From NCBI GenBank assembly GCA_001899715.1, contig MKWI01000018.1, forward strand, positions 28,334 through 92,333: a DNA stretch of 64,000 bases, given 5' to 3'. This DNA comes from Sphingobium sp. 66-54. Lineage in GTDB: Bacteria; Pseudomonadota; Alphaproteobacteria; Sphingomonadales; Sphingomonadaceae. The notes below the pieces were generated by a model, which worked only from the letters and a program-made list of their open reading frames with translations, was not told the DNA's origin and searched no databases. Shown piece by piece: positions 37,758 to 46,545 of the stretch. The position numbers and the translations under genes are program-made. How positions within the stretch are numbered: the stretch's first letter is position 1; every line of letters begins with the position of its first letter.

Positions 37758-38675
37758 ATGCGGCAACGGTTCGGCAGCTTCACCCTGCGGCAGCTCGATA
37801 CGTTCGTCTGCGCCGCGCGCACCGGCAGCTTCGCGCTCGCTGCCGATCAGCTCGGCATCTCGCAGCCCGCGGTGAGCGACCATATCAGTACGCTGGAGCG
37901 CCACCTCGGCCATCGCCTGTTCGAGCGGCGGCGCGGCACGACCCCGACGCTGACGCGCGAGGGGCGCGACATGCTCAACCGCGCCGAGGCCCTGCTCTCC
38001 ACCAGCCAGGCGATGCGCGCGGAGGGCGACCGCGCCCGCGCGGACGGCAAGCTGCGCATCCGCCTCGCAATCGGCACCCGCACGCGCGACGCTTACCTCA
38101 AGCCGCTGCTGCTGCGCATCTACCGGGAGATGCCGCATGTCGAGCTGGAGATCCTGCCCGCCCCATCGGCCGACGATGTCGCTGCCGCGCTGGACAATGG
38201 CGAGATCGACCTGCTGCTCTGCGCCATCGGCCGGCCCCCGCTCGATCTGCCGCATATCCATCTGCTCGGGGAGTTGCCGATCCGGCTGGTCGCGGCGCCG
38301 GCGATGGCGCGGCGGATCGAAGCCGGCCTGCTACCGCCCGAGGAGTTGCGTTTCGTCCTCCCCGATTTCGGCGCCATCGCCGGGCAATGGCTGGAGCGCC
38401 AGCTCGGCCTCGCCGGTATCCGCCCACGCGAGCCGGTCCGCTCCCTCGAATTCGCCGATATGGTCCAGGCGCTGGTCGAGGACGGGCTGGGCGCCTCCAT
38501 CCTGATGGACGAGCAGACCGCACCCGCCATCGCCGCCGGCCGGCTGGCCCCGTTTGGCCCACCGCTGGAGCCGATGTGGCGGATCGTCGCGCGCGCACCG
38601 CTCGCCCCGCGCGCCGCCGAGGAGATCGAGCGACTGTTGGTGCAGGAAATCGCCCGGCGCGCATCCTCGCGCTGA
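37758..38675 (+). CDS. LysR family transcriptional regulator
   Basis: A 305-residue regulator. The HTH is at about residues 8-65 (FTLRQLDTFVCAARTGSFAL ... ISQPAVSDHISTLERHLGHR), followed by the linker helix. The type 2 periplasmic-binding fold spans about 90-295 (LRIRLAIGTRTRDAYLKPLL ... DDVAAALDNGEIDLLLCAIG). ATG 37758 is preferred; a TTG at 37728 would add ten residues. It is followed 71 bp later by a dehydrogenase gene on the same strand, which it may regulate. The ligand is unknown. Confidence 0.9.
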   Translation: MRQRFGSFTLRQLDTFVCAARTGSFALAADQLGISQPAVSDHISTLERHLGHRLFERRRGTTPTLTREGRDMLNRAEALLSTSQAMRAEGDRARADGKLRIRLAIGTRTRDAYLKPLLLRIYREMPHVELEILPAPSADDVAAALDNGEIDLLLCAIGRPPLDLPHIHLLGELPIRLVAAPAMARRIEAGLLPPEELRFVLPDFGAIAGQWLERQLGLAGIRPREPVRSLEFADMVQALVEDGLGASILMDEQTAPAIAAGRLAPFGPPLEPMWRIVARAPLAPRAAEEIERLLVQEIARRASSR

Positions 38676-38746
38676 TGGGGGCTCTGGTCCGGGCCGACAA
38701 GCCGCTGCTATGCGGGGAGTCCCATCATGCCGGAGAACGAGTCCCC

Positions 38747-39607
38747 ATGGCCGATCAACCCCCACCGCTGCGCATCGCGCTGATTTCCCCCGGTGCCATG
38801 GGGAGTGCGCTCGGCGCGGCGCTGTCCGCCGCCGGGCACACGGTGCTCACCTCGCTCACCGGCCGCAGCGCCAAATCCCGCGCCCGCGCCGAGGCGGCCG
38901 GCATGCTCGATGCGGACGATGCGACGCTCGCTGCCTGCGACACCATCCTCTCGGTGCTGCCGCCGGGCGATGCGCCGGCTCTCGTCGAGCGCTTGCTGCC
39001 GCATATCGCCGCGCGGGCGGAAAAGCCGCTGTTCGTGGATGCCAACGCGCTCAGCCCGGCGACCAAGACCGCGCTCGCCGCCCGCCTCGCCACCGCCGGC
39101 TGCACGCTGGTGGACGGCGCCATCCTCGGCCCGCCACCCGGCACGTCCCCGCGCGGCGCGGTGCTGCTGCTTTCCGGCGCGGCCGCGCAGGATGCGACCC
39201 GGCTGGCGACCGTGCCCTGCCCCACCAGGATCGTGGGAGAGACGGTCGGCGGCGCCTCCGCGCTCAAGATGTGCTACGGTGGCATCAACAAGGGCGTTGC
39301 CGGCCTCGCCGCCGCGCTGCTGCTTGCCGCCGAGCGCCACGGCATCGCCGATGCGTTGAAGGCGGAAATGGCCGAGCACATGCCCGATCTCTTCCAGCGC
39401 TATCAGCGGCGCATCCCCGACATGATGCCCAAGGCCTATCGCTGGGTCGCCGAGATGCAGGAAATCTCGGCCTTCCTCGCCCCGGACGATGCGGCCGGAG
39501 CCGAGATCTATCAGGGCCTCGCCGGCGTCTTCGCCACCATTGCCGAGGATGTGGCGGGCGATGGCAAGGCTTGCGCCGTGCTGCACCGGGCCATCGCCGC
39601 CCCATGA
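38747..39607 (+). CDS. NAD(P)-binding dehydrogenase, DUF1932 C-terminal type
   Basis: A 286-residue protein of the 6-phosphogluconate / beta-hydroxyacid dehydrogenase superfamily. The N-terminal Rossmann motif is IALISPGAMGSALGAALSAA (G-x-M-G at 16-19); the second contact is LSVLPPGDAPALVERLLP. The C-terminal helical part (SALKMCYGGINKGVAGLAAA) carries the Lys used by this superfamily for catalysis. The DUF1932-type C-domain sets it apart from GlxR/Mmsb enzymes, and its substrate is not known. The stop overlaps the start of the RNB-domain gene (ATGA). Confidence 0.86.
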   Translation: MADQPPPLRIALISPGAMGSALGAALSAAGHTVLTSLTGRSAKSRARAEAAGMLDADDATLAACDTILSVLPPGDAPALVERLLPHIAARAEKPLFVDANALSPATKTALAARLATAGCTLVDGAILGPPPGTSPRGAVLLLSGAAAQDATRLATVPCPTRIVGETVGGASALKMCYGGINKGVAGLAAALLLAAERHGIADALKAEMAEHMPDLFQRYQRRIPDMMPKAYRWVAEMQEISAFLAPDDAAGAEIYQGLAGVFATIAEDVAGDGKACAVLHRAIAAP

Positions 39608-40986
39608 AGATCCTCGCCGATCCCGGCCATGTGCTGGAGGAGGGGCTGGCCGCGCTGCGTGCCGAGGTCCAGCTCCCCGCCGCCTTCCCGCCCGACGTGC
39701 TCGCCGCTGCCGATCTCGCCGCCGGGCGCACCCCCGCCGCCCATGCCGACCGCACGGATCGGCCGTTCGTCACGCTCGATCCGGCCGCTTCGACCGATCT
39801 CGATCAGGCCTTCGCCATCGAGCCCGCCGGCAGCGATCTGCTCCTCCATTACGCCATTGCCGATGTCGGCTGGTTCGTCGACGATGGCGAGGCGATCGAC
39901 CAGGAGGCATGGCGGCGCGGCACCACGCAATATCTGCCGGACGGCAAGGTCAACCTCTACCCGCCGGTGCTGAGCGAGCAGGCGGCAAGCCTGCTGCCAG
40001 ACGGACCGCGCCCGGCGGTGGTGTTCACCGTCCGCATCGCGCCGGACGGCATGGCGTCGCTCGACGGCGCCGAGCGCGCCATCATCCGCAGCCGCGCCAA
40101 GCTCGGCTACGAGACGGTGCGCGAGGCCGATCTGCCCGCCGGTTTCGCCGAGCTGGCCCGCCGCGCGGGACTCGCCGAGGACCGGCGGGGCGCCAGCCGC
40201 ATCGACACCGCCGAGCAGGAGGTCGAGCGCACGGCGGACGGCCATTTCGACCTGCGCTTCCGCCCGCGCCGCATCGCCGAGGACCGCAACGCCACCCTCT
40301 CGCTCGCCGCCAACCTCGCCATCGCGCAGGCGCTGCTCGCCCACCAGACCGGCCTGTTTCGCACCATGGCCGGCCCGGACGACCGCGCCATCGCGCGCCT
40401 GCGCAACACCGCCCATGCCTATGGCCTGATCTGGCCGCACGGCGCCACGCTGGCGCAGTTCCAGCGCATGCTCGCTCCCGCCGATCCGCGCCGCGCGGCG
40501 TTCGCCCAGGCGGTTCACCGCGCCGGATCGGGCGCCCGTTACGAACCGTTCGAGCCGGGCGCGCTGCCATGGCACGCCGCCGTCGCCGCGCCTTATGCGC
40601 ACGCCACCGCGCCGTTGCGCCGACTGGCCGATCGCTATGTGGTGCAGGCGACGCTCGCCATCGCCAACGGGCAGCCGGTGCCGGAGGCAGCGCGCGCCGC
40701 GTTCCTCACCCTGCCCAAGGTGATGGCCCGCGCGGAGTCGCTTGGCGGGCGGATCGAGCGCGCGGTCATCGACCTTGCCGAAGCGGTGATGCTGCACGGT
40801 CAGGAGGGCCGCCGCTTCGCCGCCATCGTCACCGATGTCGACGAGCGCGGCGCCCGCATCCAGCTCCGCGATCTGCCGATCGTCACCCGGCTGGCCCGCG
40901 ACGGGCTGGTCCCCGGCACCGCGCTCGACGTGCGGCTGGCCGAGGTCGATGTGGCCAAGCGGAGCCTGTGTTTCGAGAGCGATTGA
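39604..40986 (+). CDS. RNB-domain ribonuclease, stand-alone catalytic type
   Basis: A 460-residue RNase II/R-like exonuclease lacking the N-terminal cold-shock domains of RNase II and RNase R. The catalytic acidic motif is TLDPAASTDLDQAFAI (D59, D65, D67), with Gln68 in place of the fourth Asp found in E. coli RNase II. The channel-closing region includes YAHATAPLRRLADRYVVQAT. A short C-terminal S1-like part may be present (RFAAIVTDVDERGARIQLRD). The start overlaps the dehydrogenase stop, so the two are translated together although a functional link is not obvious. Confidence 0.88.
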   Translation: MKILADPGHVLEEGLAALRAEVQLPAAFPPDVLAAADLAAGRTPAAHADRTDRPFVTLDPAASTDLDQAFAIEPAGSDLLLHYAIADVGWFVDDGEAIDQEAWRRGTTQYLPDGKVNLYPPVLSEQAASLLPDGPRPAVVFTVRIAPDGMASLDGAERAIIRSRAKLGYETVREADLPAGFAELARRAGLAEDRRGASRIDTAEQEVERTADGHFDLRFRPRRIAEDRNATLSLAANLAIAQALLAHQTGLFRTMAGPDDRAIARLRNTAHAYGLIWPHGATLAQFQRMLAPADPRRAAFAQAVHRAGSGARYEPFEPGALPWHAAVAAPYAHATAPLRRLADRYVVQATLAIANGQPVPEAARAAFLTLPKVMARAESLGGRIERAVIDLAEAVMLHGQEGRRFAAIVTDVDERGARIQLRDLPIVTRLARDGLVPGTALDVRLAEVDVAKRSLCFESD

Positions 40987-41078
40987 GCCGGTCCAGCACG
41001 GCGCGTGGCATGCATCGTTAACCATCCGCGCTTAAGGACCGGAGGATGCGAAGGGAGCCAAACAAAGGGCAACGGACC

Positions 41079-43397
41079 ATGCGGCAATGGAGCAGATATT
41101 CGGCCGCCTCGGCCCTCGCGCTGATGCTCGCCGCGTGCGGCAGCGGTGGCGGCGTCAATTCCACGCCGGCACCCACGCCCACGCCGTCTCCCGCGCCGAC
41201 ACCGACGCCGAGCCCCGCGCCGACGCCAACCCCATCACCCACACCCACGCCGACGCCATCGCCGATCAACTTCCAGACCGCCGAATATAGCCGCTCCTCC
41301 GGCCTGCCCTATCACGGCGCGATCACCGCCTATCAGGCCGGCGCCAGCGGCGCGGGGGTGACGGTGGGCATCATCGACAGCGGCATCGCCGATCCCACCG
41401 GCGAGTTCACCGGGCGGATCAGCCCGCTTTCACGCGATTTCGCCGGCAATGCGAACGTCACCGACGTCTCCGGCCACGGCACCGCCGTCGCCGCCGTGCT
41501 GGCGGCCGGGCGCAACGACCGGCAGGTGATGGGCATGGCGTGGGGGGCGACCGTGCTCGCCCTGCGCACCGACGACCAGGCCGATTGCGACGATGACGGC
41601 TGCACCCACTCCACCCGCGCCATCGCCGACGCGCTCGACTATGCGTGGCGCAACGGCGCGCGGGTGGTCAACATCTCGCTCGGTGGCGGCGCGGCGCCCG
41701 CCCATCTGCTCCAGGCGGTGAGCCGCGCGACGGCAGCGGGCACGATCATCGTCATTTCCGCCGGCAACAATCCGGACGGGGAGGCTCCGCTCACCGCGCC
41801 GGACGAGCTGGCCCAATCCATCGCCGATCCGGCCTACAGCCACGGCCTCGTGCTCATCGCCCCGTCGGTCAACGACAACGACACGGTGAGCAACTTCTCG
41901 GCCGGGGTGAGCGGGTTCGAGGGGGTGAGCATCGCCGCGCTCGGCAACCGCGTCCGCGCCTTCGATCATACGGGCGATGCCTTCCTGTTCAGCGGCACCT
42001 CCTTCTCCGCGCCGCAGGTCGCCGGCGCCGCCGCGCTGCTCGCCCAGGCGTTCCCCAATCTCACCAGCCGGCAGATCGTCGAGCTGCTGCTCTCCAGCGC
42101 GCGCGATGTCGGCGCGCCGGGCGCCGATGCGCGCTACGGCGTCGGCATTCTCGATGTCGCCGCCGCCTTCGCGCCGCGCGGCACGCTCACCCTCGCCGGC
42201 ACCGCCGCCACACCCGCGCTCGCCGGCACGACCAGCCTCTCCGCGCCGATGGGCGACGCGGAGCCGGCCGGCCTCCCCGCCGTCGCGCTGGACAGCTACG
42301 AGCGCGCTTATTCGGTCGATCTCGCCGCCGGCATCACCCGCCGCGCGCCCACCGTCACGCTGGCGACATCGCTCGATGCCCGCCGCCGCAGCGTGGCCCT
42401 CGGCGCGCCGGACCTGCGCCTCGCCCTCTCCATCGCGCAGGACGGCGCGGGCCCGGCGCGCGTCGGCCTGCTCACGCTCGACGACCGCGATCAGGCGCGC
42501 GCCCGGCTGCTCTCCGGCACCATCGCGGCGCGCCTTTCCCCCCGCACCAGCCTTGCGCTGGGGCTGCGCACCGGCCTCTCCAGCCTTGAGCCATCGCCTG
42601 CCGGTCGCCCCGCACCCGCCTTCCTGATCGCTCGCGACGGACTCGATCTCCAGCAAGGCGCGATGCGCGCGGACGGCGCCATGGCGCTGACCCGCATGCT
42701 GGCCGGCGGCTGGTCGCTCACCGGCGGACTCGAAAGCGGCGAGATCGACCGCGACCAGTCAGCCCTGGCGGGCGATCTCGTCGCCCTGCGCCCCGCCCCT
42801 TACCGCGCCATGGCGACCACGCTGCGCTGGACGCACGGGCCGCTGACGCTCGGCACCGGCCTGACGCTGCTCGATGAGCAGGCAACCACGCTCGGCGCCC
42901 GTTTCGCCCCGGCCTTCGGCGCCCAGTCCGCGCGCAGCCTGTTCGCGCGCGCCGCCCTCGCGGCGGATCTGCCCGCCGGCCTCTCGCTGACCGCGACATG
43001 GCAGCGCGGCTGGACCCACGCGGCAGCCGGCGCCGCCCTGCGCGAGGGCGGACTGCTGGTCAGCCAGAGCTGGTCGGCCGACCTTAGCCGGCGCGATTTG
43101 TTCAGGCGCGGCGACCTCATCGGCCTGCGCATCGCCCAGCCGCTGCGCGTAATCGCCAGCCGGTTCGAGCTTACCCTGCCGGACGGCTGGGACTGGGAGA
43201 GCGGCACCGCCACCACACGCATCGTCCCGCTCGACCTGCGCCCGCATGGCCGCGAGCGCGCCTACGAACTCAGCTATGGCACCGGCCTCGGCGGCGGCTG
43301 GCTCGGCGCCAACCTGTTCCTGCGGCGCGAAAGCGGCAACATCGCCGGGCGCCCCGACGATCTCGGTTTGGCATTCCGCTGGTCGCTGGGGTTTTAG
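41079..43397 (+). CDS. S8 subtilisin-like serine protease, lipoprotein with predicted barrel end
   Basis: A 772-residue surface protease. The lipoprotein signal ends LALMLAACGSGGG (Cys20). A Pro-Thr-Ser linker of repeated PTPTPSPA units covers about residues 29-63. The subtilase domain has Asp100 (VGIIDSGIAD), His133 (VSGHGTAVAAV), the Asn-containing ISAGNNPDG, and Ser308 (FSGTSFSAPQVAGAAALL). The C-terminal 350 residues are rich in amphipathic strands and end LAFRWSLGF, as in autotransporter-type barrels. A lipidated N-terminus together with a barrel is unusual. Start 41046 lacks a properly spaced ribosome-binding site and would mask the signal. Confidence 0.87.
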   Translation: MRQWSRYSAASALALMLAACGSGGGVNSTPAPTPTPSPAPTPTPSPAPTPTPSPTPTPTPSPINFQTAEYSRSSGLPYHGAITAYQAGASGAGVTVGIIDSGIADPTGEFTGRISPLSRDFAGNANVTDVSGHGTAVAAVLAAGRNDRQVMGMAWGATVLALRTDDQADCDDDGCTHSTRAIADALDYAWRNGARVVNISLGGGAAPAHLLQAVSRATAAGTIIVISAGNNPDGEAPLTAPDELAQSIADPAYSHGLVLIAPSVNDNDTVSNFSAGVSGFEGVSIAALGNRVRAFDHTGDAFLFSGTSFSAPQVAGAAALLAQAFPNLTSRQIVELLLSSARDVGAPGADARYGVGILDVAAAFAPRGTLTLAGTAATPALAGTTSLSAPMGDAEPAGLPAVALDSYERAYSVDLAAGITRRAPTVTLATSLDARRRSVALGAPDLRLALSIAQDGAGPARVGLLTLDDRDQARARLLSGTIAARLSPRTSLALGLRTGLSSLEPSPAGRPAPAFLIARDGLDLQQGAMRADGAMALTRMLAGGWSLTGGLESGEIDRDQSALAGDLVALRPAPYRAMATTLRWTHGPLTLGTGLTLLDEQATTLGARFAPAFGAQSARSLFARAALAADLPAGLSLTATWQRGWTHAAAGAALREGGLLVSQSWSADLSRRDLFRRGDLIGLRIAQPLRVIASRFELTLPDGWDWESGTATTRIVPLDLRPHGRERAYELSYGTGLGGGWLGANLFLRRESGNIAGRPDDLGLAFRWSLGF
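41156..41266 (+). repeat. Tandem repeat encoding the Pro-Thr-Ser linker
   Basis: Degenerate short tandem units rich in CCG/ACG/CCC encode PTPTPSPA repeats in the protease linker. Such tracts can vary in copy number between strains. Confidence 0.6.
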
Positions 43398-43422
43398 AGC
43401 TTGTTCGTATGAGATGGACTCA

Positions 43423-43496
43423 GTGCTCCTGCGCAGGCAGGAGCCCAAGGCGACAGGAACTACGATTGGGTTCTGGGCTTCTGCCGACGCAGGAGC
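43423..43496. repeat. REP/BIME-like palindromic repeat, copy 4
   Basis: A 74-bp copy with intact left arm GTGCTCCTGCGCAGGCAGGA and a right arm ending GACGCAGGAGC. It lies between the convergent protease and sufA genes. Confidence 0.75.
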
Positions 43497-43626
43497 GGCG
43501 TTGCCATACGGTCAGGGTCAGGCGCCGATGATCGCCAGACGGACCCTTTCTCGTTCGTATTGAGCGCAATCGAGACACGCAGCGCGCGCTTTCAGGACTC
43601 CGCTCGAAGCGAAGCCGCCCCACCCC

Positions 43627-43992
43627 TCAAACGGTAAAGCTCTCGCCGCAGCCGCAGCTTCCCTTGGCGTTGGGGTTGGTGAAGACGAAGCCGGCGGCGA
43701 AATCGTCCTCCACCCAGTCCATCATCGAGCCGATGAGATACAGCACCGAGGCGGCGTCGATGAAGAACGCGCCGCCCGGCGTCTCGATCCGCTCGTCGAA
43801 CTTGCCCGGCTCCATCACGAAATCGACCGAATAGGCCAGCCCCGAGCAGCCCCGGCGCGGGGTGGAGAGCTTGACGCCGATGGCGCCCTCCGGCGCCTTG
43901 GCCATCAGATCGGCGACGCGCTGCTCGGCGGCCGGCGTCAGCGTGACGGCGGCGGGGCGCGCGCGGGTCGCCGTGCTCGTCGGTGCGTTCAT
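43627..43992 (-). CDS. sufA: A-type Fe-S cluster carrier (SufA/IscA family)
   Basis: A 121-residue HesB-fold carrier that takes clusters from the SufBCD scaffold to targets. The three conserved cysteines are in GCSGLAYSVDF and the C-terminal GSCGCGESFTV. An N-terminal extension of about 18 residues is rich in Thr/Ala. It is the last gene of the leftward suf operon, 44 bp after the DUF59 gene. ErpA-like function cannot be excluded, but the operon context favours SufA. Confidence 0.92.
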   Translation of the reverse strand: MNAPTSTATRARPAAVTLTPAAEQRVADLMAKAPEGAIGVKLSTPRRGCSGLAYSVDFVMEPGKFDERIETPGGAFFIDAASVLYLIGSMMDWVEDDFAAGFVFTNPNAKGSCGCGESFTV

Positions 43993-44036
43993 CGTCTCAA
44001 CTCCTGCCGCCGGACTCTATCACAACCGGCGGATGG

Positions 44037-44528
44037 CTACAGCATGCCCAGCTCAAGCTTGGCCTCATCGCTCATCTTTTGCGGGTCCCAGGGCGGGTCC
44101 CACACCAGATCGACATCGACGATGCCGACGCCCGGCACCGTGCCGACCCGCATCTCCACCTCGCCGGGCATGGATTCGGCGACCGGGCAGTGCGGCGTGG
44201 TCAGCGTCATGGTGATCGAGACATGCGCGTCCTCGTCCACCTCGACGCCGTAGACCAGCCCGAGATCGTAAATATTGACCGGGATTTCCGGATCGTAAAT
44301 CTCGCGCAGCGCGTCGATCACCGCATCGTAGAGTGCCCCGCCCGGCTCGCCCGCCGGCGTCTCGCCCGGCTGCTGCTTGAGGAAGCCCTCCAGATAATCG
44401 CGCTTGCGGTTGACCGTCTCGGCCGCGCTCTCCACCGGCGCCGGCTCCGGCGCATCGGTCACGCGCGCGCGGCGCGGCGCGGCGACCCGCTCCACTTCCT
44501 CCACCTCAATCCTGCGTTCCTCGTTCAT
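44037..44528 (-). CDS. sufT: SUF-system DUF59 (MIP18-like) assembly protein
   Basis: A 163-residue protein. The C-terminal MIP18/DUF59 domain (about residues 65-160) contains IDALREIYDPEIPVNIYDLG, then VSITMTLTTPHCPVAESMPG with the conserved Cys, and VDLVWDPPWDPQKMSDEAKL. The N-terminal 60 residues are charged and variable. It assists Fe-S cluster maturation or delivery and is regularly placed in alphaproteobacterial suf operons. The start overlaps the sufS stop by 4 bp. Confidence 0.9.
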   Translation of the reverse strand: MNEERRIEVEEVERVAAPRRARVTDAPEPAPVESAAETVNRKRDYLEGFLKQQPGETPAGEPGGALYDAVIDALREIYDPEIPVNIYDLGLVYGVEVDEDAHVSITMTLTTPHCPVAESMPGEVEMRVGTVPGVGIVDVDLVWDPPWDPQKMSDEAKLELGML

Positions 44529-45793
44529 CCGAATATCGTCCTCACGCGATCGAGCGCGGCCACCAGCGCCGCAACGTCGCTCTCGTCATTGTAGATGCCG
44601 AAGCTCGCCCGCGCCGTCGCCGGCACGCCGAGATGCGCCATCAGCGGCTGCGCGCAATGGTGGCCGGCGCGGATCGCCACGGCGCTTTCGTCCAATATGG
44701 TGCCGATGTCGTGCGGGTGCACCCCCGTCATCGCAAAGGAGACGATGCCCGCCCCGTCCTCCGGCCCGAGCAGCCGCACCGAATTGATGCCGCGCAGCGC
44801 CTCGCGGGTCTGCGTCACCAGCCGCGCCTCGTGCGCGGCCACCGCGTCCAGCCCGATCGCCTCGACATAATCCATCGCCACCGCGAGGCCGAGCGTCTCG
44901 ACGATGGCCGGCGTGCCCGCCTCGAACCGCGCGGGCGGCGGCGCATAGGTCGTGCGCGCGAATGTCACCTTGTCGATCATCGCGCCGCCGCCCTGCCACG
45001 GCGGCATCGCATCCAGTATCCCGGCGCGCGCCCACAGCACGCCGATGCCAGTCGGCCCATAGAGCTTGTGGCCGGAGAACAGGTAGAAATCGCAGCCGAG
45101 CGCCTGCATGTCGAGCGCCATGCGCGGCGCCGCCTGGCAGCCGTCGACCAGCAGCAGCGCCCCGGCATCGTGCGCGATGTGCGCCGCGCGCCGCACGTCC
45201 AGCACCGATCCGAGCACGTTGGAGACATGCGCCAGCGCCACGATCCTGTGCTCGGGGCGGATCATTGCCGCCATTGCGTCCAGGTCGATCCGGTCGTCCT
45301 GCGTCAGCGGCACCACGTCGATCGCCGCGCCGGTCCGCTCGGCGATGAGCTGCCACGGCACGATATTGCTGTGATGCTCCAGCATGGAGAGCAGGATGCG
45401 GTCGCCGGGCTTCAGATTTGCCCCGCCCCAGCTTTGCGCCACCAGATTGATGCCCTCGGTCGCGCCGCGCACGAAGACGATTTCGTCGCTGCTCGGCGCG
45501 TTGATGAACCGCGCCACCCGCGCCCGCGCCGCCTCATAGGCCAGCGTCATGTCGGCCGAGCGGGCATAGACGCCGCGATGCACCGTGGCATAGTCCACGC
45601 CCATCGCGCGCACCGTCTCGTCGATCACCACCTGCGGCTTCTGCGCGGTCGCCGCGCTGTCCAGATAGTGCCACGGCTTGCCGTCGGCATCCCGCAGGCC
45701 GGGGAAATCGGCCCGCACCGACAAAGGCGCTGACAGGGGCGCTGACAGGGGCGCCGACAATGGCGTCGACAGGGGGGAAGCGAGCACGGTCAT
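44525..45793 (-). CDS. sufS: Cysteine desulfurase SufS
   Basis: PLP enzyme that takes sulfur from cysteine and feeds it to SufBCD. The PLP Lys is in FYLFSGHKLYGPTG; the persulfide Cys is in IRAGHHCAQPLM; EHHSNIVPW is the PLP-stacking region. It is 422 residues, normal for group II enzymes apart from the N-terminus, where five (T/A)PLS-type units precede VRADFPGLRD. These come from a 12-bp tandem repeat in the DNA. The gene overlaps both sufD and the DUF59 gene by 4 bp. Confidence 0.96.
   Translation of the reverse strand: MTVLASPLSTPLSAPLSAPLSAPLSVRADFPGLRDADGKPWHYLDSAATAQKPQVVIDETVRAMGVDYATVHRGVYARSADMTLAYEAARARVARFINAPSSDEIVFVRGATEGINLVAQSWGGANLKPGDRILLSMLEHHSNIVPWQLIAERTGAAIDVVPLTQDDRIDLDAMAAMIRPEHRIVALAHVSNVLGSVLDVRRAAHIAHDAGALLLVDGCQAAPRMALDMQALGCDFYLFSGHKLYGPTGIGVLWARAGILDAMPPWQGGGAMIDKVTFARTTYAPPPARFEAGTPAIVETLGLAVAMDYVEAIGLDAVAAHEARLVTQTREALRGINSVRLLGPEDGAGIVSFAMTGVHPHDIGTILDESAVAIRAGHHCAQPLMAHLGVPATARASFGIYNDESDVAALVAALDRVRTIFG
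45720..45779 (-). repeat. 12-bp tandem repeat in the 5' end of sufS
   Basis: Five 12-bp units of the form GACAGGGGCGCT starting at 45720, 45732, 45744, 45756 and 45768. They are in frame and encode repeats of P-L-S-A/T at the SufS N-terminus. Confidence 0.85.
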
Positions 45794-46545
45794 CCCAGAG
45801 CCTCCAGCTTGGCGAGGGCGGCGGCCTCGAACCGCGCATGCTCGCCCTCATCCGTCATGTCGTCGAACAGCCCGGCGATGAACGCGCGCAGCAGCAGCGC
45901 CCGCGCGCCCGCCGGGTCCAGCCCGCGCGAGGCCATGTAGAACAGGGCCGCCTTGTCCAGCTCGCCCACTGTGGCGCCGTGCGCGCACTTCACGTCGTCG
46001 GCGAAGATTTCCAGTTCCGGCTTGGCGTTGGCGGTCGCCGTGCGGTCGAGCAGCATCGCCTTGAAGCTCTGTGCCGCGTCGGTTTTCTGCGCGTCGCGCG
46101 CCACGCGGATCTGGCCGAGATAGCTGGTCGTCGCGTGGCCGGCGGCGATGGCGCGCACCGTCTGCCGGCTGGTCGCGTCCGGCTCGGCATGGGTCACGGT
46201 CGTCACCAGCTCGATGGTCTGCGCGGCGTTGCCGACCAGCGCCGCCTTCAGCTCGAAGTGCGCGCCGCGCGCCAGCGTGACGTCGAACGTCACCCGCCCC
46301 AACGCACCGCCGATGGCGAGCAGATGCACGCTCAGTGTCCCGCCCGCACCGATCTCGACGGGGTGGTCGCGGATCGCCACCGCCTCGGCGCCGTCGTCCA
46401 GCAACAGCGTCATCGTGCGCCGCTCGCCGGCGGGCACGATCAACCGATCCGGTTCGTCCACCGGCCAGACGCGCGCCACCGCGTCGAGGTCGCTGTAGCG
46501 CCATGCCTCGTCGCGCCGCGTGGGAAGGGCGAGCGCCTTGTTCAT
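45790..46545 (-). CDS. sufD: Fe-S scaffold protein SufD
   Basis: A 251-residue partner of SufB in the SufBC2D scaffold. Recognised by the N-terminal LPTRRDEAWRYSDLDAVARV, the beta-helix core and the C-terminal signature FADDVKCAHGATVGELDKAA, then LFYMASRGLDPAGARALLL. The protein is shorter than E. coli SufD (423), as often in alphaproteobacteria, losing part of the N-terminal domain. It overlaps sufS and sufC by 4 bp each. Confidence 0.94.
   Translation of the reverse strand: MNKALALPTRRDEAWRYSDLDAVARVWPVDEPDRLIVPAGERRTMTLLLDDGAEAVAIRDHPVEIGAGGTLSVHLLAIGGALGRVTFDVTLARGAHFELKAALVGNAAQTIELVTTVTHAEPDATSRQTVRAIAAGHATTSYLGQIRVARDAQKTDAAQSFKAMLLDRTATANAKPELEIFADDVKCAHGATVGELDKAALFYMASRGLDPAGARALLLRAFIAGLFDDMTDEGEHARFEAAALAKLEALG

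Noticed and set aside
41046..41078. Earlier ATG for the S8 protease
   Set aside because: The purine-rich site touches the ATG with no spacing, and the extra residues would hide the lipoprotein signal.
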